From the NCBI GenBank assembly GCA_946479185.1, contig CAMLFF010000051.1, positions 1 to 14,110 of the forward strand: a stretch of DNA of 14,110 bases. Reading direction: 5' to 3'. The DNA comes from an uncultured Sphingobium sp. Its GTDB lineage: Bacteria; Pseudomonadota; Alphaproteobacteria; Sphingomonadales; Sphingomonadaceae. Position 1 is the stretch's first letter. Every line of letters starts with the position of its first letter. This document shows, in pieces, positions 1 through 7,383 of this stretch. Below the pieces are notes generated by a model. The model was not told where the DNA came from and did not search any database. It was given only the letters and a program-made list of their open reading frames with translations. Made by a program: the position numbers and the translations under genes.

Positions 1-1058
1 TGGGCGCCCCCCAGGTCATACTCTCGCGGGCAAGGCGGGATCGCTCGGCGCCCACGGTCGCCTCGCGCTTCTGGCTGCGGCTCAAGGCCATGACCGGTGC
101 GCGCTGGAGCGAGGACCGTGCGCTGATCGCGCTCGCCAAGGCCGTCGATCGTCCCGATGAACCCGCCGCGCCCTATGCGCCGCCTGCGCCAAGCCCAGCC
201 AAATCCCTGCGCCCGCTGGAGATCGCAGTCACCGATGTGGATCGCCTTCGCGCGGACCCTTACGCCTTTTACGCCGCGCGCATCCTGCGGCTTGCGAGCC
301 TTGATGTCGTGGATGCCGATCCCGGCCCGGCATGGCGTGGCACGCGGGCGCATGATGTGCTTCAGCGCTGGATGGAGGAGGGCAATGGCGATCCCGCCCG
401 CCTCACTGCGCTGGCGCAGGAGATGATTGCCGATGCCGCCGCGCATCCGCTGCTCAAGGCACTCTGGCAACCGCGCCTGCTCGCTGGTTTGGATTGGGTC
501 GCATCGGAAGTGAAGGCCCAGAAGGAGAGCGGCCGCGAGGTGCTGTTTGGCGAGCAATGGGGCAAGATCGAGCGCAATGGCGTGACCTTGCGCGGCAAGC
601 CGGATCGGGTGGATCGCTGCGCGGATGGCTCCGTCGCCGTGGTCGATTATAAGAGCGGTGCGACGGCGAGCGTGAAGCAGGTTGAGGCGGGCTTTTCGCT
701 CCAGCTTGGCTTGCTCGGCCTCATCGCCAATGCAGGGGGCTTTGCGGCGGTGGACGGCGGGACGGACGTCAGCGCCTTTGAATATTGGAAGCTCGGGAAA
801 GATCCACGCACGGCGCGCTTCGGCTTCAAGCGACCGATCACCGATCCCAAAGGCACCTACAAGCGCATCGTTACCGATCGCTTCCTCACAATGGTCTCGC
901 AATATTTCGATGAAGCGGCTGCACGCTGGCTAACCGGCGATGACGCATTTGCCGCGCGCCCGCATAGCGACGCGCCCGTCTTCACCGATTTCGATCAGCT
1001 GATGCGGCTGGATGAATGGTTCGGCCGTGGTGGCCAGAAGAGCAGCGGCAATGGCTGA
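1..1058 (+). CDS. addB: AddB, ATP-dependent helicase/nuclease subunit B, C-terminal part (5' end outside window)
   Basis: AddB partners AddA in the helicase-nuclease that resects double-strand breaks before RecA loading. Only the C-terminal ~350 residues are present. The frame is open from base 3, before the first ATG at base 90, and the upstream residues (VILSRARRD, then SRFWLRL) read as AddB, so the ATG at 90 is internal. The RecB-type nuclease domain is visible: a His in RGTRAH (near base 350), GKPDR with Asp at 603-605, and VVDYKSG with Asp at 645-647 and Lys at 651-653, the D...D-x-K site. Only one Cys occurs in the visible part, in RVDRCADG. Bacillus AddB instead uses Cys residues flanking this domain to hold a 4Fe-4S cluster, and the segment where the first Cys is expected reads RADPYAFYA. 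This fits the alphaproteobacterial AddB type. The stop overlaps the addA start (ATGGCTGA), implying translational coupling. Confidence 0.93.
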   Translation, partial: GAPQVILSRARRDRSAPTVASRFWLRLKAMTGARWSEDRALIALAKAVDRPDEPAAPYAPPAPSPAKSLRPLEIAVTDVDRLRADPYAFYAARILRLASLDVVDADPGPAWRGTRAHDVLQRWMEEGNGDPARLTALAQEMIADAAAHPLLKALWQPRLLAGLDWVASEVKAQKESGREVLFGEQWGKIERNGVTLRGKPDRVDRCADGSVAVVDYKSGATASVKQVEAGFSLQLGLLGLIANAGGFAAVDGGTDVSAFEYWKLGKDPRTARFGFKRPITDPKGTYKRIVTDRFLTMVSQYFDEAAARWLTGDDAFAARPHSDAPVFTDFDQLMRLDEWFGRGGQKSSGNG

Positions 1059-4000
1059 GGGCGAACTCAAGCGCCTGACCGGCGAGCAGGCGCAAGCCTC
1101 GCATCCCTGCTCGCATGTCTGGCTGCGGGCATCTGCGGGCACGGGCAAGACGGCGGTGCTTTCCGCGCGGGTGCTGCGGCTGCTGCTCAATGGCGTGGCG
1201 CCGGAGCGCATCCTGTGCCTCACCTTCACCAAGGCAGGGGCTGCCGAGATGGCGGAGCGGGTCCATAGCCGCCTTGCGCTCTGGGTGCAGGGGCAGTCTG
1301 TGGATGTCGCGCGCGATTTGATTGCGCTGGGAGAAGATCCCGGGCCAGACTCGATCGCGCAGGCTCGGCTACTCTTCGCCCGCGTGCTGGATGCGACGGG
1401 CGGTGGCCTGCGTATTCAGACGATCCATAGCTTCTGCCAGGCGCTGCTCGCCGCCTTCCCGCTGGAGGCGGGACTGGTCCCCGGCTTCGAGCCACTGGAC
1501 GAGCGCGGACAAGCCGAGCTTTCCCGCCGCGCGCTGATCGACATGATCGAAGCGGCGGAGCGGGACGCAGATCATGCCGTGATGAGCGCGCTGGAAATGC
1601 TCGCGCTGCGATTGGGTGAGGAGGGGACGCAATCCTATCTCGCCAAATGCGTGCCTGCCGGGCGGCTGCTGGATGCCCTGCCGGACGATCTGGAATCCGT
1701 GCTGCTCACTTACCTCGATTTGCCGGACGGCGATGTGGATGAGGAACTGGCGCGGCGGTGCGGTGATGAACTGTTCCCCATCCGCTCCCTGCAAGCCGTC
1801 GCGAAAGCCAATGCCGCGTGGGGCGCAAAGTCAGGTCTCGCCTGTGCTGACCTGATTGCGGGCTGGATCGCCCGTGGCGCATCGACTCGGGTGGAGCAGC
1901 TTGAAGAGCTTTACGCGACGCTGATCAATCAGAAGGGCGAGGTGAAGAACCGTGACAAGGCGAAGCTGCTCGACGCTGCGCCGGACTATGTGGCGCTCAC
2001 CACCGCCTGCGGTGATGCAATCCGTGCGATGTTGGACCTTCGCAAGCAAGTCGCGTTCGCCCGCACGGCGGCGCAGGGGCTGGTGGCTGGCCGAGCCTAT
2101 GCGCGCGCTTATGCCAAGGCGAAGCGGCAGGCTGGCGCTGTCGATTTTGACGATCTGATCGGGCGGGCAAGTGCGCTGCTGACGCAGCCCGGCATGGCGG
2201 ACTGGATCCGCTACAAGCTGGATCAGCGCGTCGACCATACCCTCGTGGATGAAGCGCAGGATACCAATGATGCGCAGTGGGACATTGTCTGGTCGATCGT
2301 CGAGGAATTCCTTGAGGCGGAAGAGGATGCCCTGACGCGGCTGCGAACTTTGTTCGTGGTGGGTGATACCAAGCAGGCGATCTTCGGCTTTCAGGGTACC
2401 AGCCCGGAAGCTTTCACCGCTGCACTTCACCGTTTTCGCGAGGCGACACAGCGAGTCGACCATCCCTTTGCGGAACTGCCGCTGGCGATGAGCTTCCGCT
2501 CCATGCCTGCCGTGCTCGACGTCGTCGACGCTGTGCTGGATCAGGTGGGTTATGGCGCGCTTGGGCTTGAGGCGCCCTCCGATCCGCATGAAGCAGCGCG
2601 GCGCCACCCCGGCGAAGTGCTTTTGCTGCCGCCCACATCGCTCATCGCTGCCGAAGGTGACGAAGAGGGCGAGCCCGAGGAAAGCCCGGTCGATGGCGAG
2701 GAAGATTGGCTGGCCGATCATCAGCGCCGCCACGCCGAGAAGATCGCGCGGCTGGTCAAGAGCTTCATTGGAACGCCGCTCGCCACTCAGGGCAGGCCCG
2801 CGCGGCCAGGCGATGTACTCATCCTGTTGCGTAGTCGCGGTGCGCTCTCGCGGCTGATCGTGGCGCGGCTTTACGAGGCAGGCGTGCCGGTGGCAGGCGT
2901 GGATCGTTTGCGCCTGCAAGCGCCGCTAGCAGTGCGTGATCTGCTCGCGGCCCTGCGCTTTGCGGTGCAGCCGGAGGATGATCTAAACCTCGCCAATCTG
3001 CTCGTTTCGCCGCTCATCGGCTGGAGCCAGAATGATCTGCTCGCACGGGCAGTCCCGCGCGAAGGCTCGCTATGGGGTCATTTGCGCGAGACGCTGGCGC
3101 CAGAGCTGCAAGCGCCGCTGCGCGCTCTACTAGGCGCGGCTGATTTCACGACGCCCTATCGCTATCTGGAGGCGATTCTCTCCGGCCCGATGCAGGGGCG
3201 GCGCAAGCTCATCGCGCGGCTGGGCGAGGAAGCGCGCGATACAATTGATGAGCTCATCAACGCCGCTCTTGGCTTTGAGGCGGATGATCATCCCTCCCTC
3301 CAGCGCTTCATCGATTGGTTCGATCGCGGCGACGCCGATATCAAGCGAGAGCTGGGTGAGGGCGGCGACTTGGTGCGGGTGATGACCGTGCATGGCGCCA
3401 AGGGGCTGGAAGCGCCTATCGTGATCCTTGGCGATGCGACCTTCGACCCGAAGAAGCGCCCGCGCGCCGATGCCGTCTCGCTGCCAATTGGAGGGCAGGC
3501 GCTGCCTCTTGTTCGACCGAGCAAGGGTGAGGCGACCGCGCAAATCACCGATGCGATGGAGGCGGCCGAGCGGCTGGATACGGAAGAGCATTGGCGGCTG
3601 CTTTATGTGGCGTTGACCCGCGCGCAGGAGCGGCTGGTGGTAACAGGCGCGCTCGGCAGTCAGGCTAAGGGCGTGCCCCCGGCTGGTAGCTGGTATGAGG
3701 CGGTCAATCTCGCCATGCGCAATCTTGGCGCTGCCGGAAAGGCGATGACCGACTGGGGCGAGGCGCAGAGCTGGGCTGGTCCTCCGGGATTACCAGCGGT
3801 GAAGCCCGCGCGGGCAACGGTCAGCGCCGACGAAACGCCGCCCGCCCTGCCAACATGGCTCCACATGCCTGCACCCGCCGAAGCGCGTCCGCCACGGCCC
3901 CTCGCGCCTTCGGCTCTGGTCGAGGATGATGTGCCCAATCCGCCGCCCGATGCTGCCATGCGTCTCGCCGCCGAGCGGGGCAGGCTGCTTCACGCCCTGT

Positions 4001-4521
4001 TCGAGCGCTTGCCTGATCTGCCCGCTGCAGACAGACGTGGCGCTGCCGACCGCTGGCTCACCAATGCTGCGGTGATCGACGATCCAAAGGCGCGGACCGA
4101 ACTCATCGACCATGTGCTGGCGGTGCTGGATGACCCGGCCCATGCCGCGCTGTTCGGCCCGGACGCGCTTGCCGAAGCGCCGATTGCCGCTGTCGTCGCC
4201 GGGCAGGTCATTGCCGGGACAGTGGATCGTCTGCTCGTGAAGCAGGACCATATTCATGTCGTGGATTTCAAGACCGGGCGGCGCACGCCAGAAACGGCGC
4301 ACGATATTCCCCTCGCGCATGTTCGCCAGATGGCCGCCTATGCCGCCGCGCTTGGTGAGATTTTTCCGGGCAAGGTGCTGCGGGTGAGCTTGCTCTACAC
4401 CGCAGGACCGCGCATGTTCGACATCGCCGATGATCTGCTCGCAGCCCACAAGCCGCGCTTGGGCGGCGAGGAGCACAAGTTGGGCGTCACCGGTCTTGAG
4501 ACAGACGCGCACGCGACCTAG
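1051..4521 (+). CDS. addA: AddA, ATP-dependent helicase/nuclease subunit A (UvrD/RecB-like)
   Basis: This UvrD/Rep-type helicase with a C-terminal nuclease forms the AddAB break-repair enzyme with AddB. The chosen start, ATG 1051, gives 1156 residues, overlaps the addB stop by 8 bases and has a modest purine-rich site (AGAAGAG, 1036-1042) 8 bases upstream. An in-frame ATG at 1012 would lie deep inside addB and adds 13 atypical residues. Helicase motifs appear in order: Walker A ASAGTGKT (27-34, Lys33), Ia LTFTKAGAAEMAERV, Ic QTIHSF, Walker B VDEAQD (399-404), III VVGDTKQAIFGFQG, IV LAMSFRS, V VMTVHGAKGLEAPIV and VI YVALTRAQERL (from 852, Arg857). The C-terminal nuclease shows ERGRLLHALFERL, then GTVDRL and VVDFKTGR (Asp1072, Lys1074). 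Length and motif order are normal for AddA and no lesion is visible. The gene is probably co-transcribed with trxA, 30 bases downstream. Confidence 0.96.
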   Translation: MAEGELKRLTGEQAQASHPCSHVWLRASAGTGKTAVLSARVLRLLLNGVAPERILCLTFTKAGAAEMAERVHSRLALWVQGQSVDVARDLIALGEDPGPDSIAQARLLFARVLDATGGGLRIQTIHSFCQALLAAFPLEAGLVPGFEPLDERGQAELSRRALIDMIEAAERDADHAVMSALEMLALRLGEEGTQSYLAKCVPAGRLLDALPDDLESVLLTYLDLPDGDVDEELARRCGDELFPIRSLQAVAKANAAWGAKSGLACADLIAGWIARGASTRVEQLEELYATLINQKGEVKNRDKAKLLDAAPDYVALTTACGDAIRAMLDLRKQVAFARTAAQGLVAGRAYARAYAKAKRQAGAVDFDDLIGRASALLTQPGMADWIRYKLDQRVDHTLVDEAQDTNDAQWDIVWSIVEEFLEAEEDALTRLRTLFVVGDTKQAIFGFQGTSPEAFTAALHRFREATQRVDHPFAELPLAMSFRSMPAVLDVVDAVLDQVGYGALGLEAPSDPHEAARRHPGEVLLLPPTSLIAAEGDEEGEPEESPVDGEEDWLADHQRRHAEKIARLVKSFIGTPLATQGRPARPGDVLILLRSRGALSRLIVARLYEAGVPVAGVDRLRLQAPLAVRDLLAALRFAVQPEDDLNLANLLVSPLIGWSQNDLLARAVPREGSLWGHLRETLAPELQAPLRALLGAADFTTPYRYLEAILSGPMQGRRKLIARLGEEARDTIDELINAALGFEADDHPSLQRFIDWFDRGDADIKRELGEGGDLVRVMTVHGAKGLEAPIVILGDATFDPKKRPRADAVSLPIGGQALPLVRPSKGEATAQITDAMEAAERLDTEEHWRLLYVALTRAQERLVVTGALGSQAKGVPPAGSWYEAVNLAMRNLGAAGKAMTDWGEAQSWAGPPGLPAVKPARATVSADETPPALPTWLHMPAPAEARPPRPLAPSALVEDDVPNPPPDAAMRLAAERGRLLHALFERLPDLPAADRRGAADRWLTNAAVIDDPKARTELIDHVLAVLDDPAHAALFGPDALAEAPIAAVVAGQVIAGTVDRLLVKQDHIHVVDFKTGRRTPETAHDIPLAHVRQMAAYAAALGEIFPGKVLRVSLLYTAGPRMFDIADDLLAAHKPRLGGEEHKLGVTGLETDAHAT

Positions 4522-4551
4522 ATAGCAATTCACAACAAGGAGTTTCAGACA

Positions 4552-4872
4552 ATGGCCACCAAGGCGATTTCCGACGCCAGTTTCCACGATGACGTTATTG
4601 CAGCCGAGGGCCCCGTGCTCGTCGACTTCTGGGCGGAGTGGTGCGGTCCTTGTAAGATGATCGGCCCCGCGCTCGAAGAGATTAGCGATGAGCTGGGCGA
4701 GAAGGTCACGATTACCAAGATCAATATTGACGATCATCCAGATGCGCCCACCCGTTATGGCGTGCGCGGTATCCCCACGATGATCCTGTTCAAAAATGGC
4801 GAGCCAGCCGCAACCAAGGTTGGCGCAGCGCCGAAGAGCGCGCTCAAGAGCTGGCTCGAAAGCGAGCTTTAA
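4552..4872 (+). CDS. trxA: Thioredoxin
   Basis: This small cytoplasmic dithiol-disulfide oxidoreductase is reduced by thioredoxin reductase and supplies electrons to enzymes such as ribonucleotide reductase. The 106-residue product has the canonical fold landmarks: VDFWAEWCGPCK with active-site Cys31 and Cys34, Asp25 as the buried acid, and the cis-proline in RGIPT (Pro75) followed by the MILFKNGE strand and turn. Length and motifs match classical TrxA, with no signal peptide or extra domain. A good Shine-Dalgarno, AAGGAG at 4537-4542, lies 9 bases before the ATG, so trxA can be translated strongly even when read as the last gene after addBA. An addA-trxA neighbourhood recurs in alphaproteobacteria, from memory of the group. 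It probably reflects operon history rather than a shared reaction. A strong terminator follows 12 bases after the stop. Confidence 0.98.
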   Translation: MATKAISDASFHDDVIAAEGPVLVDFWAEWCGPCKMIGPALEEISDELGEKVTITKINIDDHPDAPTRYGVRGIPTMILFKNGEPAATKVGAAPKSALKSWLESEL

Positions 4873-4884
4873 TCATTGAGATGG

Positions 4885-4915
4885 CGGCGGGGATCGGTTC
4901 GATCTCCGCCGTTTT
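4885..4915 (+). terminator. Intrinsic terminator of the addB-addA-trxA unit
   Basis: A 12-bp stem, CGGCGGGGATCG (4885-4896) with CGATCTCCGCCG (4900-4911), has one G-T wobble, a 3-base loop (GTT) and a following TTTT (4912-4915). It lies 12 bases after the trxA stop. The T-run overlaps the stop codon of the converging phosphatase gene (4914-4916). Seen from the minus strand, the hairpin is followed by a sequence that is not T-rich, so it is mainly a plus-strand terminator. Confidence 0.9.
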
Positions 4916-5711
4916 ATCCGTAAAGTGCGGCTGCAGCCTGATCCCATAATTTGGGCGAATTTGCAGCAAGCAGGCCGCGACCGGGATCAGCCCCGAGCAG
5001 ATAGTCCGAGCCATCCGGACGCGCTACCCGTCCCCCAGCCTCGTTGACGAACAGCGCGCCCGGAGCATGATCCCAAGGCAGCGTCCGCTCGAACACCGCC
5101 AGATCATTCACACCAAGCACAATGCGCGGATATTGCTCGCCTGCGCAGCGCGGGATATCCGACGCGGTAAATTTGCCTTCGGTGCGGCGAATGCGGTCTG
5201 CGCGCTCTGCCGGGTCAACGAACAGCATTGAAATGCCCGCAATCGGCAGAGGTGCCCCGCTTGCGCGCGCCTGCACGCGCTCGCCATCGATGTAAGCGCC
5301 TTCGCCTTTGGTGGCCTCGCACAAACGGCCTGTAAGCGGATCCAATATCCAGCCTGCCTGAATGACCCCTGCATCCACCAGCGCGACCATGATCGCGAAG
5401 GGCGGCTGGCCGCTCGCGAAATTGGCAGTGCCGTCGATGGGGTCGATTACCCAGTTCAGCCGCTCGCCCAACTGGTCGAGCACGGCGGGATCGGCTGAGC
5501 AGGCTTCTTCTCCTACAAGGCCGGCTTCCGGCAGGATGCACGCCAAACCCTCATTCAACCGCAACTCGGATTCGCGATCGGCGATCGTCACCAGCTCGCC
5601 GACGGTCTTTTCCTCAATCTCATGGCCAGCCAGGTTACGATAGCGCGGCAGCACGACATCGCGCGCGACCTGTCGCATGAGGTCCGCGACGGACTTGCTT
5701 AGGGCGTGCAT
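4914..5711 (-). CDS. Inositol monophosphatase family phosphatase
   Basis: This 265-residue Mg2+-dependent phosphatase belongs to the IMPase/FBPase/CysQ superfamily. Metal-site motifs are all present: VGEEA (Glu68/Glu69), the signature WVIDPIDGTANF (Asp90, Asp93) and the C-terminal PWDHAPGALFVNEAGG (Asp214), so the enzyme should be active. Length is normal and there is no signal peptide, so it is presumably cytoplasmic. The start ATG (5709-5711) has GGAG (plus-strand 5719-5722) 7 bases upstream, inside the end of argJ. With only 3 bases between argJ stop and this ATG, the two are almost certainly one transcript with coupled translation. The substrate cannot be read from sequence. Family members hydrolyse inositol phosphates, 3'-phosphoadenosine 5'-phosphate, histidinol phosphate or sugar bisphosphates. 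The argJ linkage makes an amino-acid-pathway phosphatase such as a HisN-type enzyme conceivable but does not show it. Confidence 0.93.
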   Translation of the reverse strand: MHALSKSVADLMRQVARDVVLPRYRNLAGHEIEEKTVGELVTIADRESELRLNEGLACILPEAGLVGEEACSADPAVLDQLGERLNWVIDPIDGTANFASGQPPFAIMVALVDAGVIQAGWILDPLTGRLCEATKGEGAYIDGERVQARASGAPLPIAGISMLFVDPAERADRIRRTEGKFTASDIPRCAGEQYPRIVLGVNDLAVFERTLPWDHAPGALFVNEAGGRVARPDGSDYLLGADPGRGLLAANSPKLWDQAAAALYG

Positions 5712-5714
5712 GAT

Positions 5715-6938
5715 TTAGCTCCGATAATCGGCGTTGATTGAAATGTAGCCATGCGTGAGATCGCAGGTCCACACTGTGGCGCGGCCATCGCCAAGGCCAA
5801 GGTCCACGCCGATGCGGATATCCTGACCCTTGAGATGCGCAGCGACGGGCGCTTCGTCATAGCTATCTACCGCCAACCCAGCCTGCGCGACCCATTTGTC
5901 GGCAAAGCGGATGGCAAGCTTGTCCCGATCCGCCGGCTCGCCAGCCTTGCCCACCGCCATCACGACGCGGCCCCAATTGGCATCCTCGCCCGCAATCGCG
6001 GTTTTGACGAGCGGGGAGTTTGCGATGGAAAGCCCGATGCGATGAGCGCTTTCGTCACTCACAGCGCCGGTCACCTCAATCTCGATGAACTTTTGCGCGC
6101 CCTCGCCATCGCGCACCACAAGATGGGCAAGCTGCGTGCAGATATCGTTGAGCGCAGCCGCAAAGGCATCGGCGCCCGCATCGTCCATGCTTACCAGCAA
6201 AGGGTTGCCTGCTTTGCCTGTGGCGAAGAGCAGCACGGTATCGCTGGTGGAGGTGTCGCTATCCACGGTGATGCAGGAGAAGCTGCGCTTGTTCGATGCG
6301 CTGAGCATTTGCTGGAGCAGCGCAGGCTCAATGGCGGCATCGGTAAAGATATAGCCCAGCATCGTCGCCAAATCTGGCGCGATCATGCCCGAGCCTTTGA
6401 TGATGCCGCTCAGCTGCACCTTCACGCCGCCCACGATTGCGCTGGCGGTTGCCCCCTTGGCGAATGTGTCGGTCGTGCCGATCGTTTCCGCTGCTTGCTC
6501 CCAGCCACATGGCTCGGCGGTGAGCGCCGCAGCGACACCCGCCAACGCCTTGTCGCGCGGCAATGGCACACCGATCACGCCAGTCGAGCTCACAAATACG
6601 TCCAGCGCCTCGCATCCCAGATGCGCGGCGACCTGATCGCGTATCTGGTCGACCGCTTCCTTGCCCCGGAAGCCCGTAAAAGCATTGCTGTTGCCCGCAT
6701 TCACCACGAGCGCGCGCGCCGTGCCGCGTGCTGCGCTTTCCCGGCCAACCTCAACCTCAGTCGAGCAACACACATTGCGCGTGAAGACGCCTGCAACTGC
6801 GGTGCCCTCACTCAGTTCGACATAGGTCAGATCGCACCGATCCCATTCCTTGTATCGCGCACGCGCCACGCGCGGCGTCACGCCTGCAATGTCAGGTAAG
6901 GCGGGGAAGGGGCGGGCGAGGGGAGAGCGATCAGTCAT
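5715..6938 (-). CDS. argJ: Bifunctional ornithine acetyltransferase / N-acetylglutamate synthase ArgJ
   Basis: ArgJ transfers the acetyl group from N-acetylornithine to glutamate, recycling acetate in arginine biosynthesis, and often also makes N-acetylglutamate from acetyl-CoA. The 407-residue product carries the family's landmarks: ALVVNAGNSNAFTG near 76-89, the oxyanion-hole segment SSTGVIG (117-123), and the autoprocessing site APDLATMLGYIFTD (187-200), where cleavage before Thr192 makes that residue the N-terminal nucleophile of the beta chain. SDTSTSDT (227-234), ANSPLVKTAIAGEDANWGR and the terminal THGYISINADYRS also fit. The start is the only sensible ATG. No Shine-Dalgarno precedes it, and a -10-like GCTAAT lies 9 bases upstream, which suggests a very short or leaderless message. 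It is transcribed divergently from the small gene and secA, and followed after 3 bases by the phosphatase gene. Confidence 0.97.
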   Translation of the reverse strand: MTDRSPLARPFPALPDIAGVTPRVARARYKEWDRCDLTYVELSEGTAVAGVFTRNVCCSTEVEVGRESAARGTARALVVNAGNSNAFTGFRGKEAVDQIRDQVAAHLGCEALDVFVSSTGVIGVPLPRDKALAGVAAALTAEPCGWEQAAETIGTTDTFAKGATASAIVGGVKVQLSGIIKGSGMIAPDLATMLGYIFTDAAIEPALLQQMLSASNKRSFSCITVDSDTSTSDTVLLFATGKAGNPLLVSMDDAGADAFAAALNDICTQLAHLVVRDGEGAQKFIEIEVTGAVSDESAHRIGLSIANSPLVKTAIAGEDANWGRVVMAVGKAGEPADRDKLAIRFADKWVAQAGLAVDSYDEAPVAAHLKGQDIRIGVDLGLGDGRATVWTCDLTHGYISINADYRS

Positions 6939-7119
6939 GGCGGCGCGATTAGCGCAATTCTCGGGCGCGGCAAAGCGCGCGGACGGAAACGATGCGCATT
7001 TTCACACTGAAATCGCGCGGCATTCCCAATCTGTTAATCGTGAATGCGATAGACGAAGGCTCCGGCGCATCCTATGGGATGCCCGTCTCACCAGCGAAAG
7101 TCGCTAAAGCTTGCAGTTG
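6939..7119. other. Divergent intergenic region between argJ and the small gene upstream of secA
   Basis: About 180 bases must hold the promoters for argJ (leftward) and for the small-gene/secA unit (rightward). A TTCACA close to a -35 consensus lies near 7001-7010 on the plus strand but has no acceptable -10 at normal spacing. No strong inverted repeat, RNA gene or coding ORF was recognised. An in-frame TAA at 7105-7107 bounds the small gene on its 5' side. Confidence 0.5.
6948..6953 (-). promoter_or_regulatory. Possible -10 element for a near-leaderless argJ transcript
   Basis: On the minus strand GCTAAT sits 9 bases before the argJ ATG, matching TATAAT at 4 of 6 positions. No convincing -35 hexamer was found at 16-18 bases (the best is near CTTTGC). 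It is proposed only because argJ lacks a ribosome-binding site. Confidence 0.2.
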
Positions 7120-7383
7120 ATGATCCTCTTGTCCGCGCTTCTGGCGTCGCTCACCGGCTTTGTTGCCGGGGAACGCCCCGTTGCGCCTGCACAGGTGGAA
7201 CTGAGCGCTGCTGCGGTCGCAGTAGAGGCCGCAGAAGCGGTCGTCTCGCCATCCGAGCAAGTTCGGCAGGTGATCATAAAGCTGCCCGTGTTGAAGCAGG
7301 TCTCTGCTGTGGCGGTTGCCGTCTCTGCACCCATCACGACACGCCGGGCGCATATCGATATCAAGCAAAGCTGGCTCATCTGA
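7120..7383 (+). CDS. Small, probably exported protein of unknown function, directly upstream of secA
   Basis: I do not recognise a named family. An in-frame TAA at 7105-7107 limits the start to TTG 7111 (90 residues) or ATG 7120 (87 residues). ATG is preferred, although neither has a good Shine-Dalgarno. The N-terminus, MILLSALLASLTGFVAG, is a hydrophobic stretch like a signal-peptide core or membrane anchor but lacks the usual leading Lys/Arg. Next comes ERPVAPAQ, then a low-complexity Ala/Val/Glu-rich middle with no Cys, and a basic-aromatic end (TTRRAHIDIKQSWLI). A hand count of third codon positions gives about 70% G+C, compatible with real coding. It reads toward secA with 117 bases between stop and secA ATG and no clear intervening promoter. 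The position recalls secM of E. coli, but neither the SecM arrest sequence nor an RAPP/RAPG motif is visible. It could also be a minor envelope protein. Confidence 0.6.
   Translation: MILLSALLASLTGFVAGERPVAPAQVELSAAAVAVEAAEAVVSPSEQVRQVIIKLPVLKQVSAVAVAVSAPITTRRAHIDIKQSWLI

Noticed and set aside
1012..1050. Extended AddA N-terminus from ATG 1012
   Set aside because: It would overlap addB by 47 bases. ATG 1051 gives the common short overlap with the addB stop.
1831..2919. 362-codon minus-strand ORF antisense to addA
   Set aside because: It lies entirely inside addA, whose plus-strand frame carries all helicase motifs. The antisense translation is rich in Arg/His/Gln with no recognisable domain, typical of a G+C-rich shadow frame.
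3790..4737. 315-codon minus-strand ORF across the end of addA and into trxA
   Set aside because: It crosses two well-supported genes and has no domain signature.
5751..6899. 382-codon plus-strand ORF antisense to argJ
   Set aside because: argJ on the minus strand is complete with its processing site. The antisense product is compositionally odd and matches nothing recognisable.
6850..7107. 85-codon plus-strand ORF at the argJ start/intergenic region
   Set aside because: It begins inside argJ antisense and is Arg-rich without features, so it is a chance ORF.
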